From: F23-D06 sp947165685
GTDB taxonomy: Bacteria > Bacteroidota > Bacteroidia > Bacteroidales > WCHB1-69
Assembly: GCA_947165685.1 (NCBI GenBank)
Contig: CAMVBK010000005.1
Location: 50,090 to 114,089, forward strand
DNA: 64,000 bases
Direction: 5' to 3'
Part shown: positions 6,734 to 15,620 of the stretch, one piece after another
Position numbering within the stretch: the stretch's first letter is position 1
Layout: every line of letters begins with the position of its first letter
Position numbers and translations under genes: made by a program
Notes under the pieces: generated by a model
Databases searched by the model: none
Seen by the model: only the letters and a program-made list of their open reading frames with translations
What the model was told of the DNA's origin: nothing

Positions 6734-9109
6734 ATGAAAAGTTACCTCAAATTCCTCAGTCGCAACAAACTCTACACCGCCGTCGAAGCGGTGGGCCTGG
6801 TCGTGAGTCTCGCGTTCGTGATCTTGATTGGCAGCTACGTGGCCCAACATCTGGCCGTCGTGAATGAGAATCCCGCCCATGACCGCATTTACAGCCTCGG
6901 TAACACGTTACACTTGGGACTGTCTGTTTGGGATAAAGAGTCTCTGGAAACCAATATTCCTGAAATTGAGTTGATCAGCAGAATCACGGGGAAGGATGGA
7001 AAATTAGTTTACCAAAGTAATGCCTATCCTGCCAACATCAAGTTCGTTGACCAAGACTTTTTCAATCTTTTTCCGTATTACACGTTTGTGGAAGGAAGCA
7101 GTGACGGATTTGACAAATCCAACAACGCCATTATCAGTGAAACTATGGCCAGACAGTTTGAGGACAATGGGAACTTGTTGGGCAAAACCATCATCATCGA
7201 TGAAAAACCATACATCATTTGCGGCATCATGAAAGATGTCCAAAATTCCTTGATTCAGTATTTTGACGTGCTGCTTCCTTTTGATGACAAAAGCTATGAG
7301 GGACAAAAACCTTTCAAGATAATCCAGGGTGTGCTCACCCTCTTTCAGAGAATGGAGAACACGGATGAGGAGGCTTTCAAAAACAAGGTACTTGACCTCT
7401 GCAATCAAAATTATAGTTCTTGGGGTGAAGAGTGGTTAAAAGGGCTTGTGGTGTACAATTATAAGGAGATGTTCTTCAATTCCTATTCCCATTCGAATAA
7501 AAGTATTCACACGGGGAACCTCACCAACATCTGGATCCTTACGGCCATCGTTATCCTTCTTTTGCTGTCGGCTGTCATCAACTACATCAACCTCAGCATG
7601 GCTTTGGTGAGAAAACGTGCCAAGGAGATGGCCACCCGCCGGCTTTTGGGAGCACAGAAACTGTCCGTCATGGGCAAACTTATTGCCGAATCTGTGTTGT
7701 TCACAGCAGTATGTTTCGGTTTTGCCTTTTTGTTGGCTTACGCTCTGGTGCCCACGATGAATCGGCTGTTAGTCAGCAATACCCCTGATGCCGACATCCA
7801 GCTACGGCTGTTGATGACGCCTGCATACATAGTGGCGTATGTGAGTGGTGTCCTGCTACTGGGAGCGCTTTCGGGCTGGTTGCCAGCTTTGTTCGCCTCC
7901 CGTTATGCCCCGATTGAGGTGGTTCGCGGCGCGTTCCGCCAATACAACAAAATGTGGTTCAACAAGATATTCATCGTTTTTCAGAGCGTGCTTTCGTTTG
8001 TGCTGATCGCCTTGGCTATCGTGATGGAGGTGCAGATGCGGCACATGGTTAACCGCCCTATTCATCTTCAGACAACAGATCTTTTTGTGATTGATGAACT
8101 TTATCCTCCAAGAGCGTATTTGCCCGTTGTAGAAGAACTCAGGTCGTTGCCATGTGTTGAGGAAGTCGGTATCGGACAAGGTTATCCTGGGAAAATCAAC
8201 TATAGCTTTGGCATTCCGACTATGGAAGACGATTCAAAAAGCGAGATAAAAATGGTAACGGTTCTGTGCGATTCAATCTATTTCCAGTTGTTGGGGTTTG
8301 AGGTGGTTGAAGATTTCGGCCATCCCAAAGCCAATTCGCTATGGTTAGGAGAGCATGTTTTGATTGAAAGCGGTATTTCCGACACTTCCACTTCGTTTTT
8401 GAACAATATAGCTGCATATTTCAGCAACTATTATTTCATGAACGTGGATTATATTGGCGGTGTTGTGCATGATTTCCCGGTTAAAACGGCTGCCTGTGCC
8501 GACGGCGACTATAATTTAAATGGTGGAGTTTATGTGTTTGATACAGAGAAGTTTGGTTATGGGGTCGGCTTGCTCGTCAAGACCACAGGCGACCATGCGG
8601 AAGCTGAAAGGCAGATTATGAACCACTACAATCAGTGGGTGGAGAAAAAGGAGGGCGTAGGCAAGGATGTCAAGTGCGGGTATGCGGATGATTTGATGTT
8701 GGAGCAGTTGGAGCCTGCCAAGCGCACCGTGCGGCTGTTGGAGCTTTTCATGGGGCTGTCGGTGCTACTCTCCTTGCTCGGCCTCATCGCCATGAGCACC
8801 TACTACAGTGGCGAGAACACCCAGGGCATCGCCATCCGCAAGGCTTTCGGCAGCGATGTGCGGCGCGAGCTGTGGCGCACGGTCAGAGGCTACATGCTCC
8901 TCGTCGGAATCGCGGCAACGATCGGTGTGCCTGTCGCTGTCTGGCTAAGCGGGAAGTACTTGGAACGTTTCGCCTACCGCATCGAGCATTACGGCTGGAT
9001 CTTTGTCGTGGCCGTCCTACTCACCGCGCTGATGGCCTTCCTCTCGGTGTTATGGCAGACGCTTCGCGCCGCGAGGACGAACCCTGCGGAGGCGTTGAAG
9101 AAGGAGTGA
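6734..9109 (+). CDS. FtsX/MacB-type ABC permease 1
   Basis: This 791-residue inner-membrane protein is of the large Bacteroidota permease type with two MacB periplasmic-core plus FtsX units. A first membrane segment (AVGLVVSLAFVILIGSYVA) lies at about residues 20-38, a periplasmic domain follows, then a three-helix FtsX block near 270-400 with the coupling-like KRAKEMATRRLLGAQ, a second periplasmic domain, and a C-terminal FtsX block with GENTQGIAIRKAFGSD, ending RTNPAEALKKE. I chose the ATG at 6734 because MKSYLKFLSRNKLYT matches the start of permease 3. Its first and last segments are almost identical to permease 3 while the periplasmic domains differ. The partner ATPase is the next gene. 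Substrate unknown. Confidence 0.88.
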   Translation: MKSYLKFLSRNKLYTAVEAVGLVVSLAFVILIGSYVAQHLAVVNENPAHDRIYSLGNTLHLGLSVWDKESLETNIPEIELISRITGKDGKLVYQSNAYPANIKFVDQDFFNLFPYYTFVEGSSDGFDKSNNAIISETMARQFEDNGNLLGKTIIIDEKPYIICGIMKDVQNSLIQYFDVLLPFDDKSYEGQKPFKIIQGVLTLFQRMENTDEEAFKNKVLDLCNQNYSSWGEEWLKGLVVYNYKEMFFNSYSHSNKSIHTGNLTNIWILTAIVILLLLSAVINYINLSMALVRKRAKEMATRRLLGAQKLSVMGKLIAESVLFTAVCFGFAFLLAYALVPTMNRLLVSNTPDADIQLRLLMTPAYIVAYVSGVLLLGALSGWLPALFASRYAPIEVVRGAFRQYNKMWFNKIFIVFQSVLSFVLIALAIVMEVQMRHMVNRPIHLQTTDLFVIDELYPPRAYLPVVEELRSLPCVEEVGIGQGYPGKINYSFGIPTMEDDSKSEIKMVTVLCDSIYFQLLGFEVVEDFGHPKANSLWLGEHVLIESGISDTSTSFLNNIAAYFSNYYFMNVDYIGGVVHDFPVKTAACADGDYNLNGGVYVFDTEKFGYGVGLLVKTTGDHAEAERQIMNHYNQWVEKKEGVGKDVKCGYADDLMLEQLEPAKRTVRLLELFMGLSVLLSLLGLIAMSTYYSGENTQGIAIRKAFGSDVRRELWRTVRGYMLLVGIAATIGVPVAVWLSGKYLERFAYRIEHYGWIFVVAVLLTALMAFLSVLWQTLRAARTNPAEALKKE

Positions 9110-9171
9110 ACGGCGAACAAACGTCGGCGAATTTTACGAATTATGCGAATTATATAAAGACATATTCCTTG

Positions 9172-9232
9172 AGCAGCCCCGAAGGGGCAAGAGCTTGGTA
9201 GCCCCATACAAGGCGAAGCCGCAGTGTGGGGG
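9172..9232 (+). repeat. REP-like palindromic repeat, copy 3
   Basis: Hairpin GCCCCGAAGGGGC, then a shortened middle, then arms CCCCATAC and GTGTGGGG. It ends 32 bases before the ATPase start codon and is the most diverged copy. Confidence 0.7.
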
Positions 9233-9264
9233 ACATCAGAACGAACAATTTAATACCCATTATT

Positions 9265-9945
9265 ATGATCAAAGTACAAAACCTCACCAAAATCTTCCGG
9301 ACGGAAGAAATCGAGACCCTCGCGTTGGACGGTGTCTCGTTCGAAATACAGGACGGCGAGTTCGTCGCCGTGATGGGGCCGTCGGGCTGCGGCAAATCCA
9401 CGCTGCTCAACATCCTCGGCCTCTTGGACAACCCCACCTCGGGCAGCTACGAGCTGTTGGGGCAGGAAGTCGGCAAGTTGAAGGAGCGGGAGCGCACCAA
9501 ATTCCGCAAAGGCAACATCGGCTTCGTGTTCCAGAGCTTCAACCTCATCGACGAGCTGAACGTCTATGAGAACATCGAGCTGCCGCTGAAGTACCTGAAC
9601 ATCAGCGCCACGGAGCGCAAACAGCGCGTGACCGCCCTCATGGAACGCATGGCCATCAAGCACCGGGCCAAGCACTTCCCGCAGCAGTTGTCGGGCGGAC
9701 AGCAGCAGCGTGTGGCCATCGCCCGCGCCGTGGTCGCCAACCCCAAGCTCATCCTCGCCGACGAGCCCACCGGCAACCTCGACTCCAAGAACGGCAAAGA
9801 GGTGATGGACCTGCTCACCGAGCTGCACGACGAGGGCACCACCATCGTGATGGTCACCCACTCGCAGCGCGACGCGGGCTACGCCGGCCGCGTCATCGAC
9901 CTCTTCGACGGCCGCATCGTGGAGGATGTTCTGCCCGAACTGTGA
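9265..9945 (+). CDS. ABC transporter ATPase, MacB/LolD type
   Basis: The 226-residue cytoplasmic ATPase would power the neighbouring FtsX-type permeases. It has Walker A GPSGCGKST (about residues 36-44), the Q-loop VFQSFNLID, signature LSGGQQQR, Walker B LILADEPTGNLD and the H-loop MVTHS. The conserved N-terminus MIKVQNLTKIF fixes the ATG at 9265; an upstream in-frame ATG at 9226 would translate part of the repeat and is unlikely. It is the only ATPase of this type in the window, so it may serve all four permeases. The spacing to permease 2 is 107 bases and contains a palindromic repeat. Confidence 0.95.
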   Translation: MIKVQNLTKIFRTEEIETLALDGVSFEIQDGEFVAVMGPSGCGKSTLLNILGLLDNPTSGSYELLGQEVGKLKERERTKFRKGNIGFVFQSFNLIDELNVYENIELPLKYLNISATERKQRVTALMERMAIKHRAKHFPQQLSGGQQQRVAIARAVVANPKLILADEPTGNLDSKNGKEVMDLLTELHDEGTTIVMVTHSQRDAGYAGRVIDLFDGRIVEDVLPEL

Positions 9946-9985
9946 TGCCATATTAAATTTGGTTAATAACATATTGAAGGGATTT

Positions 9986-10014
9986 TGTAGAGACGTACCA
10001 TGCGCGTCTCTACA
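9986..10014. repeat. GTAGAGACG palindromic repeat, copy 2
   Basis: Arms TGTAGAGACG (9986-9995) and CGTCTCTACA (10005-10014) with a 9-base loop. It may act as an attenuator between the ATPase and permease 2; there is no strong T tract. Confidence 0.65.
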
Positions 10015-10052
10015 GACCCACCTTAAATTGCAGAAACCAAACATCAATTAAT

Positions 10053-12395
10053 ATGTTTCGAAAAAGTAATCTCTTAATCCAAATACTCTCCCTCGGGGTG
10101 GGTCTTGCAATCGGCATCGTGCTGATTGCCAAAGTGTGCTTCGAGTTGTCGTACGACAGTTTCTATAAAGACGTGGACCGTATATATTGTATCCGTTCTG
10201 GTTACGAACTACAGGGCGAATCCAGAGATTTCCCTCAGGTGAGTGGTGCGGTAGCATTTGGCTTCAAGGCAGAGGTGCCGGGAGTGGAAGAAGCCACTCG
10301 AATGACTTTCTATTTCAATAGTGACCGTTATTTGGACGAGGATGGCAATGTCATCACCGGAAATCTCCGTTTAGCCGATTCATGCTTCTTCCGCGTTTTT
10401 GACCGTCCCATTCTGGCTGGCAATCCGGAGAAAGTGCTGTCAGAGCCGCTATGTTTGATGGTGTCGGAGTCGTTTGCCAAAAAAATGGGTGGCGTGGAGG
10501 AATGTATTGGCAAAATCATCTACAACGAGGATGTCCCTTTGTTGAAAATGACTATTGAGGGCGTATTCAAGGATTTTCCTAAAAATGGTTCTATAGACGC
10601 CGACATTTTGCTGTCGATGGAGAGTTATTCAAAAAGCAGCACGGAGAACTGGGTCGGTAACGACCGCTATGTGGGATTTGTGAAATTGCAACAAGGTGTT
10701 GATCCGCAATCGCTTAACGATGCCATCCGTAGGATGCAGGAGGCTCATCAGCCTTTGGAGGAGTTTGAGAAGAACGGCATGAAGCTGTGGTATTATCTTG
10801 CACCATTTGGTAAAACCCACCTCAAAGAGTCTTCGGTGCATTCAATGGTAATACTGCTTTCCGTTATTGCAACAATGCTGATTGTCATCAGCTTACTCAA
10901 CTATATCCTGATCACAATTTCATCTATGGTGCATCGAGCCAAAGAAATTGGGGTACGAAAGTGCTATGGTGCGAACGCTTTCAGTATTTATGGATTATTG
11001 GCTCGGGAGTCGATAATACATCTATTATTGGCACTCGTTTTGGCAGCTGCCATTATTTTTGCCACAAAAGGATTGATACAGAACTTGTTGGGTGTGCCAT
11101 TTGGGACATTACTTGTTCCCCAAAGCATTTGGACTATTGTGGCTGTGCTGTTGCTTGTGCTGTTCGTTTCCGTTTTCGTTCCTGCGCAGCTTTACATGCG
11201 CATTCCCGTTTCGGTGGCCTTCCGCAATTATACGGAAAATTCGCGGCGATGGAAAATAGGACTGCTTGGCGTTCAGGTGTTTGTCAATGTATTTGTCATT
11301 TCGATGCTGATGGTCATCGCTTCGCAATATCATAAAATGATGAACGACGACCCGGGCTACAATTATGAGAATGTGTTGTTTGTGGACATGTACGACGGAA
11401 ATCAAGAGGCTCAACAACGTGTGGTGAATGCTCTTGGCCAACTTTCTGAAGTGACACACATTGCAGCAAGCTATGGTCTTCCTTATATTTGGTCGAATGG
11501 CGACAACATATATCTTCCCGGTGATGATCGTGAATTGTTCAACGTGGCCGACCAATACGAGGCCACAGAGCAATTCTATGCTCTTTTCGGGATGGAGTTT
11601 GTTGACGGTCGCGCACCGGCCGATTCCAATGAAGTGGTGGTGAGCGAGAGTTTTGTGAAACGAATGAATGACTTCACGGACTGGAGCGATGGAGCGGTGG
11701 GGAAACAGATTATGATTACCGGACACGAAAACTCTTTGACAAATCTTAAATCATTCACGATCACAGGTGTTTACCGTGACTATCGTCTGGGTAGCCTCTT
11801 GGATATGGATACCCGACCGAGCGTGCGTTTCTACGGCAGTTTGGAGGACGGAGAGTCTTATATGCCGCATCTGGTTTTCAAAGTGAATAAAATGGATGAA
11901 ACCACGATTGGGAAGCTGAAGGAAGCCATTTCTAAGGCCCTTGATGGAAAAGATGTACAGTTGAAAGTATATGCGGACGAAATGCATTCAGCATACGAAG
12001 ATAGTCGCAAGATGCGCAACACCGTTTTCATCGGTTCCATTTTTGCATTGATGATTGCCATGTTGGGCCTCATCGGTTTCATACGCGATGAGTCGAGTCG
12101 TCGGAGCAAAGAAATGGCCATCCGCAAAATTAACGGTGCTACAGAGAGAGATGTACTAAGTATTTTTGCTTGGGGTGTGTTGAAGTTATCTCTTATTATG
12201 TCGATTTTTGCGTGTGCTTTCGCCTATTTCGTTGCCGACAAATGGCTTGAACAGTTCGCCGAGCACATCAGCCTCTCGCCGTTGTATTTCATCTTTGGCG
12301 CAACGGTGGTTCTTCTCATCGTAGCAGTCGTAGTCGTTATGAGTAGTGTCAGAATTGCGAGGACTAACCCTGCTGAGGCGTTGAAGAAGGAATAG
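10053..12395 (+). CDS. FtsX/MacB-type ABC permease 2
   Basis: The 780-residue product has the same two-unit architecture as permease 1. The first membrane segment is LIQILSLGVGLAIGIVLIAK (about residues 8-27), then SYDSFYKDVDRIYCI, the usual start of the periplasmic domain. A helix block near 265-400 holds AKEIGVRKCYGAN, and the C-terminal block holds RSKEMAIRKINGATERDV, ending RTNPAEALKKE. The N-terminus MFRKSNLLIQ is shorter than in many relatives, but the ATG at 10053 is the first in frame. It follows the ATPase in the same direction and lacks the REP-like element seen before permeases 1 and 3. Probably a subunit of the same or a paralogous exporter. Confidence 0.88.
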   Translation: MFRKSNLLIQILSLGVGLAIGIVLIAKVCFELSYDSFYKDVDRIYCIRSGYELQGESRDFPQVSGAVAFGFKAEVPGVEEATRMTFYFNSDRYLDEDGNVITGNLRLADSCFFRVFDRPILAGNPEKVLSEPLCLMVSESFAKKMGGVEECIGKIIYNEDVPLLKMTIEGVFKDFPKNGSIDADILLSMESYSKSSTENWVGNDRYVGFVKLQQGVDPQSLNDAIRRMQEAHQPLEEFEKNGMKLWYYLAPFGKTHLKESSVHSMVILLSVIATMLIVISLLNYILITISSMVHRAKEIGVRKCYGANAFSIYGLLARESIIHLLLALVLAAAIIFATKGLIQNLLGVPFGTLLVPQSIWTIVAVLLLVLFVSVFVPAQLYMRIPVSVAFRNYTENSRRWKIGLLGVQVFVNVFVISMLMVIASQYHKMMNDDPGYNYENVLFVDMYDGNQEAQQRVVNALGQLSEVTHIAASYGLPYIWSNGDNIYLPGDDRELFNVADQYEATEQFYALFGMEFVDGRAPADSNEVVVSESFVKRMNDFTDWSDGAVGKQIMITGHENSLTNLKSFTITGVYRDYRLGSLLDMDTRPSVRFYGSLEDGESYMPHLVFKVNKMDETTIGKLKEAISKALDGKDVQLKVYADEMHSAYEDSRKMRNTVFIGSIFALMIAMLGLIGFIRDESSRRSKEMAIRKINGATERDVLSIFAWGVLKLSLIMSIFACAFAYFVADKWLEQFAEHISLSPLYFIFGATVVLLIVAVVVVMSSVRIARTNPAEALKKE

Positions 12396-12408
12396 TTACT
12401 TGAAAAGA

Positions 12409-12732
12409 TCAATTGATATGTGCAAAATGGTCCAAATAACGGTTGAGCGCGGCAAGGGTGTCCAAATCCCCATCAAGGAAAGCCCCGCAGTAAAGTTCCC
12501 GGAATCGGCAGAGCTCTTTCAGGAGGGCTCTGTGGTTGGGTTGCCCAAGCCTTCCGTATGCGATGGTCAGGTCGACGAGCTCTTGCATCCTTTCGAAAGC
12601 CTTCTCAGCGTTGTCACGACGGCCTTTAGCGAGCCATTTCGTGGCACGATAAGTTTCGCTCCCAATATTGGCCATCTGTTTTGCAAAGGGCATCTCGGCC
12701 CATGCTCCGTTACTGAGTGTCTCGTGCTGCAT
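12409..12732 (-). CDS. small helical hypothetical protein
   Basis: The 107-residue, mostly helical protein (MPFAKQMANIGSETYRATKW, NAEKAFERMQELVDLTIAYG, LKELCRFRELYCGAF) resembles small Bacteroidales proteins of unknown function that commonly follow a DUF5674-type gene. Its ATG overlaps the stop of the upstream broken gene as TAATG (12734-12730), so the two were co-translated. It converges on permease 2 with only 13 bases between the stops. A 3'-terminal fragment of a paralogue persists at 17117-17195 in the same position relative to a permease tail. Function unknown. Confidence 0.6.
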   Translation of the reverse strand: MQHETLSNGAWAEMPFAKQMANIGSETYRATKWLAKGRRDNAEKAFERMQELVDLTIAYGRLGQPNHRALLKELCRFRELYCGAFLDGDLDTLAALNRYLDHFAHIN

Positions 12733-12901
12733 TATTCAACGAATTTTGAAACGATGGATTTTATTTGTTCCCTGACTTCCGGATTCTCAACATCACGGCT
12801 GCGGTTGCCTTATCGGCCACACACTTAATCATATCAATGAAAGTATTGGATGCCAATTCTTTAAGTTGTTCTCTTGATATTTTTTCAGTAAGTACCTGCA
12901 T
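12732..12901 (-). pseudogene. DUF5674-like gene with an internal deletion
   Basis: From an ATG at 12901 the frame reads MQVLTEKISREQLKELASNT and FIDMIKCVADK, then is disrupted. In another frame the end GNRSRDVENPEVREQIKSIV-SKFVE is intact and stops at 12732. The middle of the family, roughly 50 codons, is missing with a shift of frame. The family assignment is recalled from conserved Bacteroidales sequence pairs, not searched. A minus-strand TATTTTTGCC promoter near 12924-12915 precedes it and may now serve only the downstream gene. Confidence 0.65.
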
Positions 12902-12945
12902 AAATCATTTTTTCGGCAAAAATAATAAAATATCAACTTCCTTAG

Positions 12946-13010
12946 AGCAGCCCCGGAGGGGCAAAACGCGCGCAGCGCAATTAACCCCACACAAGCGCAG
13001 CGCAGTGTGG
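12946..13010 (+). repeat. REP-like palindromic repeat, copy 4
   Basis: GCCCCGGAGGGGC hairpin, CGCGCGCAGCGC middle, and arms CCACAC / GTGTGG. It ends 18 bases before the ATG of permease 3 and is almost identical to copy 1. Confidence 0.75.
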
Positions 13011-13028
13011 AACCTAAAACCAAATGAT

Positions 13029-15401
13029 ATGAAAAGCTACCTCAAATTCCTCAGCAGAAACAAACTCTACACCGCCGTGGAGGCGGTGGGACTGGTGGTG
13101 AGCCTCGCGTTCGTGATCATCATCGGCAGCTACGTGTGGCAGCAGTACGCCATCGCGCATTCCACCCCTGATGGCGAACGTGTCTATGCCGTGAGCGCTG
13201 ACAACTACTTCTTCGGACTCTCGTGGTGGGACAAAGCCTGCTTCGAGGAGGAAATTCCCGAAGTGGAGACGGCCTGCCGGATAGGCTCTACCGACGAAGA
13301 TGCCATTGTCACGTATAAAGGCGAACCATTTAATGCCATTGTGACGTATGGAGACCCAGAGCTGTTCGAGATTTTCTCAGACCACCCCTTGGTGGATGGC
13401 AGTCTTGAACCTTACCGGTTGAAGGGACAGTGCCTTGTCTCTGAGTCTTTTGCGAAGCGCGTGCTGGGTGAAAACCCTGTGGGCAAGCAGGTCTCGATGC
13501 GTTTTTTTTTCGAGAACGTAGGCGAATACACAGTATGTGGTGTCTATCGTGACTTCACGAACTCGATGATGCCGACCACGGAAGTCCTCCTCAACCCCGA
13601 ATTTGAGCCGACACATGTCGGGAACGTGCCGTTCAGTTCTGTCGGGAATTTCACGACCTTGCTCAAGGTGCACGAAGGCACAGACAGAGAACTGTTTGCC
13701 CAAAAGATAAAAGCTGTCTGCCACAAAAACTACGACCGCATTGGTTTAGTCAAAGATTTTCTCATCCATACGCTACCCGAGGTCTATTTCAACGATAACC
13801 AGTTCCATTTCAAGAGCGGCAGTCGGCAAGTGCTGAGGGTTTTGTCGGTTGTGGTGCTTCTGCTCTTCGTCTCCGCGTTGTTCAACTATATCAACCTGAA
13901 CATGGCCTTGTCGGGGAAACGGGCCAAGGAGATGGCCACGAGACGTCTTCTCGGCACGCAAAAGTCCAGAATCATATTCAACTATATGGTCGAATCCGTT
14001 TTGTTTACCGCAGTATGTTTCGTGGGTGCGCTGTTGTTAGCCTATGCGCTGCTCCCAATGATGAACAGCCTGCTGGGGATTTCAGGCGACGACGGCTTCC
14101 ACGCATGGCAGTTCGCGGCGATTCGGATAGGCATGTCGGCGGCCTGTCTCGTGACCTACCTTTTGGTCATTGTGCTGGCAGGTTGTTTGGCGGGTTTGGC
14201 TCCGGCGGCCATGGCGTCGCGATTCGCACCCATAGATGTTGTGCGCGGCCGCTACCGGCTTCGGAGCAAAATGCTGTTCAGCAAGGTGTTCATTGTCTTT
14301 CAGAATGTGATCACCGTCGTGATGATTGCCTTGGCGCTGCTGATGGAAGTGCAGATGCGCTATATGCTCAACCGTCCTCTCAACGCTCGCTCCGAAGGGC
14401 TGTACTCGCTTCAGTTTTTCACTCAGAGCTACACAGAAATGCAGCCGCTTATCGACCGTTTGGAGATGATTCCCGAGGTGGAAAGCGTTGGCTGCGGGCG
14501 CGGTTTCGCCGGGCAGATCCAGCAGCTTTTCGGTTTTCCGGACATGGAAGGAGAAGAAATCTCCGTCTGGTCCATTCTTTGTGATGATGTCTATTTCAAC
14601 CAGCTCGGACTGCATGTCATAGAGGATTTCGGGCATCCCAAACCCAATTCCGTTTGGTTTTCCAAATCGTTGGCGGACAAACTGCTTCTGAACGATTCCT
14701 CAATGAACTATTATAGCCAAAGGTTCAACTTCAACGGGGCAAAGGTGGAATGTGTTGGAGGTGTTTATGAAGACATTCCCACAAGTGTCTCCTCGGCTAA
14801 TGAGGAACAGTCGCTGATTGTCGTTGCTCCGAGGAAAGATATTGCGTTTGCAGAAGGTATAATGATTGAAGTTTCAAGTAATTACAAGGAAGCAGAAGCG
14901 GCGGTCATGAATGCATACGAAGAGTATTCTGCCGAAGAGAACAGTTTTGTGGTGCCACCGGCCCGAAACGGCTATGTGCGGGACTTGTTGGACAGGTCTT
15001 TGCTGCCCGCCCAAAAGGCCATGCGCCTGCTCGAACTGTTCATGCTGCTATCCGTCTTGATCTCCCTGCTCGGCCTCGTTGCCATGAGCACCTACTACAG
15101 CGGCGAGAACACCAAGAGCATCGCCGTGCGGAAAACCTTCGGCAGCGATGTGCGGCGCGAGCTGTGGCGCACGGTCAGAAGTTACATGCTGCTCGTCGGA
15201 ATCGCGGCTATGATCGGTGTGCCTGTCGCTGTCTGGCTAAGCGGGAAGTATTTGGAACGTTTCGCCTATCGCATCGAGCATTACGGCTGGATCTTTGTCG
15301 TGGCGGTCCTGCTCACCGCGCTGATGGCCTTCCTCTCGGTGCTTTGGCAGACCCTCCGCGCCGCGCGGACGAATCCTGCGGTGGCGTTGAAGAAGGAATA
15401 G
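13029..15401 (+). CDS. FtsX/MacB-type ABC permease 3
   Basis: This 790-residue paralogue of permease 1 starts MKSYLKFLSRNKLYT at the ATG 18 bases after the repeat; an upstream open frame back to 12765 translates non-coding sequence. Membrane segments and FtsX blocks are placed as in permease 1 (GKRAKEMATRRLLGTQ near 300; GENTKSIAVRKTFGSD near 690; end RTNPAVALKKE). The first 40 codons and the last 90 or so are near-identical in DNA to permease 1, while the two periplasmic domains have diverged, as expected after gene conversion or domain exchange. No sigma-54-like site precedes it; it may be read from an upstream promoter. Confidence 0.88.
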   Translation: MKSYLKFLSRNKLYTAVEAVGLVVSLAFVIIIGSYVWQQYAIAHSTPDGERVYAVSADNYFFGLSWWDKACFEEEIPEVETACRIGSTDEDAIVTYKGEPFNAIVTYGDPELFEIFSDHPLVDGSLEPYRLKGQCLVSESFAKRVLGENPVGKQVSMRFFFENVGEYTVCGVYRDFTNSMMPTTEVLLNPEFEPTHVGNVPFSSVGNFTTLLKVHEGTDRELFAQKIKAVCHKNYDRIGLVKDFLIHTLPEVYFNDNQFHFKSGSRQVLRVLSVVVLLLFVSALFNYINLNMALSGKRAKEMATRRLLGTQKSRIIFNYMVESVLFTAVCFVGALLLAYALLPMMNSLLGISGDDGFHAWQFAAIRIGMSAACLVTYLLVIVLAGCLAGLAPAAMASRFAPIDVVRGRYRLRSKMLFSKVFIVFQNVITVVMIALALLMEVQMRYMLNRPLNARSEGLYSLQFFTQSYTEMQPLIDRLEMIPEVESVGCGRGFAGQIQQLFGFPDMEGEEISVWSILCDDVYFNQLGLHVIEDFGHPKPNSVWFSKSLADKLLLNDSSMNYYSQRFNFNGAKVECVGGVYEDIPTSVSSANEEQSLIVVAPRKDIAFAEGIMIEVSSNYKEAEAAVMNAYEEYSAEENSFVVPPARNGYVRDLLDRSLLPAQKAMRLLELFMLLSVLISLLGLVAMSTYYSGENTKSIAVRKTFGSDVRRELWRTVRSYMLLVGIAAMIGVPVAVWLSGKYLERFAYRIEHYGWIFVVAVLLTALMAFLSVLWQTLRAARTNPAVALKKE

Positions 15402-15444
15402 AAACCTTGGATCACCTCGCGAAAGGTATGACTTTTTGGGCATT

Positions 15445-15471
15445 GTGAGATGCAAAATTTTGCGTCTCTAC
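15445..15471. repeat. GTAGAGACG palindromic repeat, copy 3
   Basis: Imperfect palindrome GTGAGATGCAAAA / TTTTGCGTCTCTAC, related to 5586-5613, just after permease 3. Confidence 0.6.
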
Positions 15472-15484
15472 CGGCTGTATCCGT

Positions 15485-15597
15485 CGCCAAAACTAATCAA
15501 GAACTTTGAAAATGGCGATTTATATATCTTATATTTCGCCATTTTAGGTTATTTTTATTTGTTTTGGCGGACTATCTGAATAAAATTGTATCTTTGC
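15485..15597 (+). promoter_or_regulatory. promoter with four inverted TTTTGGCG-like boxes
   Basis: The -7 element TATCTTTGC lies at 15589-15597. Upstream are two nested inverted repeats: CGCCAAAAC (15485-15493) with GTTTTGGCG (15560-15568), and AAAATGGCGA (15509-15518) with TCGCCATTTT (15536-15545). All four arms are variants of one box, so this may be an autoregulatory operator of the following ATPase. Confidence 0.55.
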
Positions 15598-15620
15598 ACC
15601 TGTCATAAAACGGTATTGTT

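Noticed and set aside
12765..13028. N-terminal extension of permease 3
   Set aside because: It translates the promoter region of a minus-strand gene and the REP-like repeat; the family start MKSYLKFL lies at 13029.
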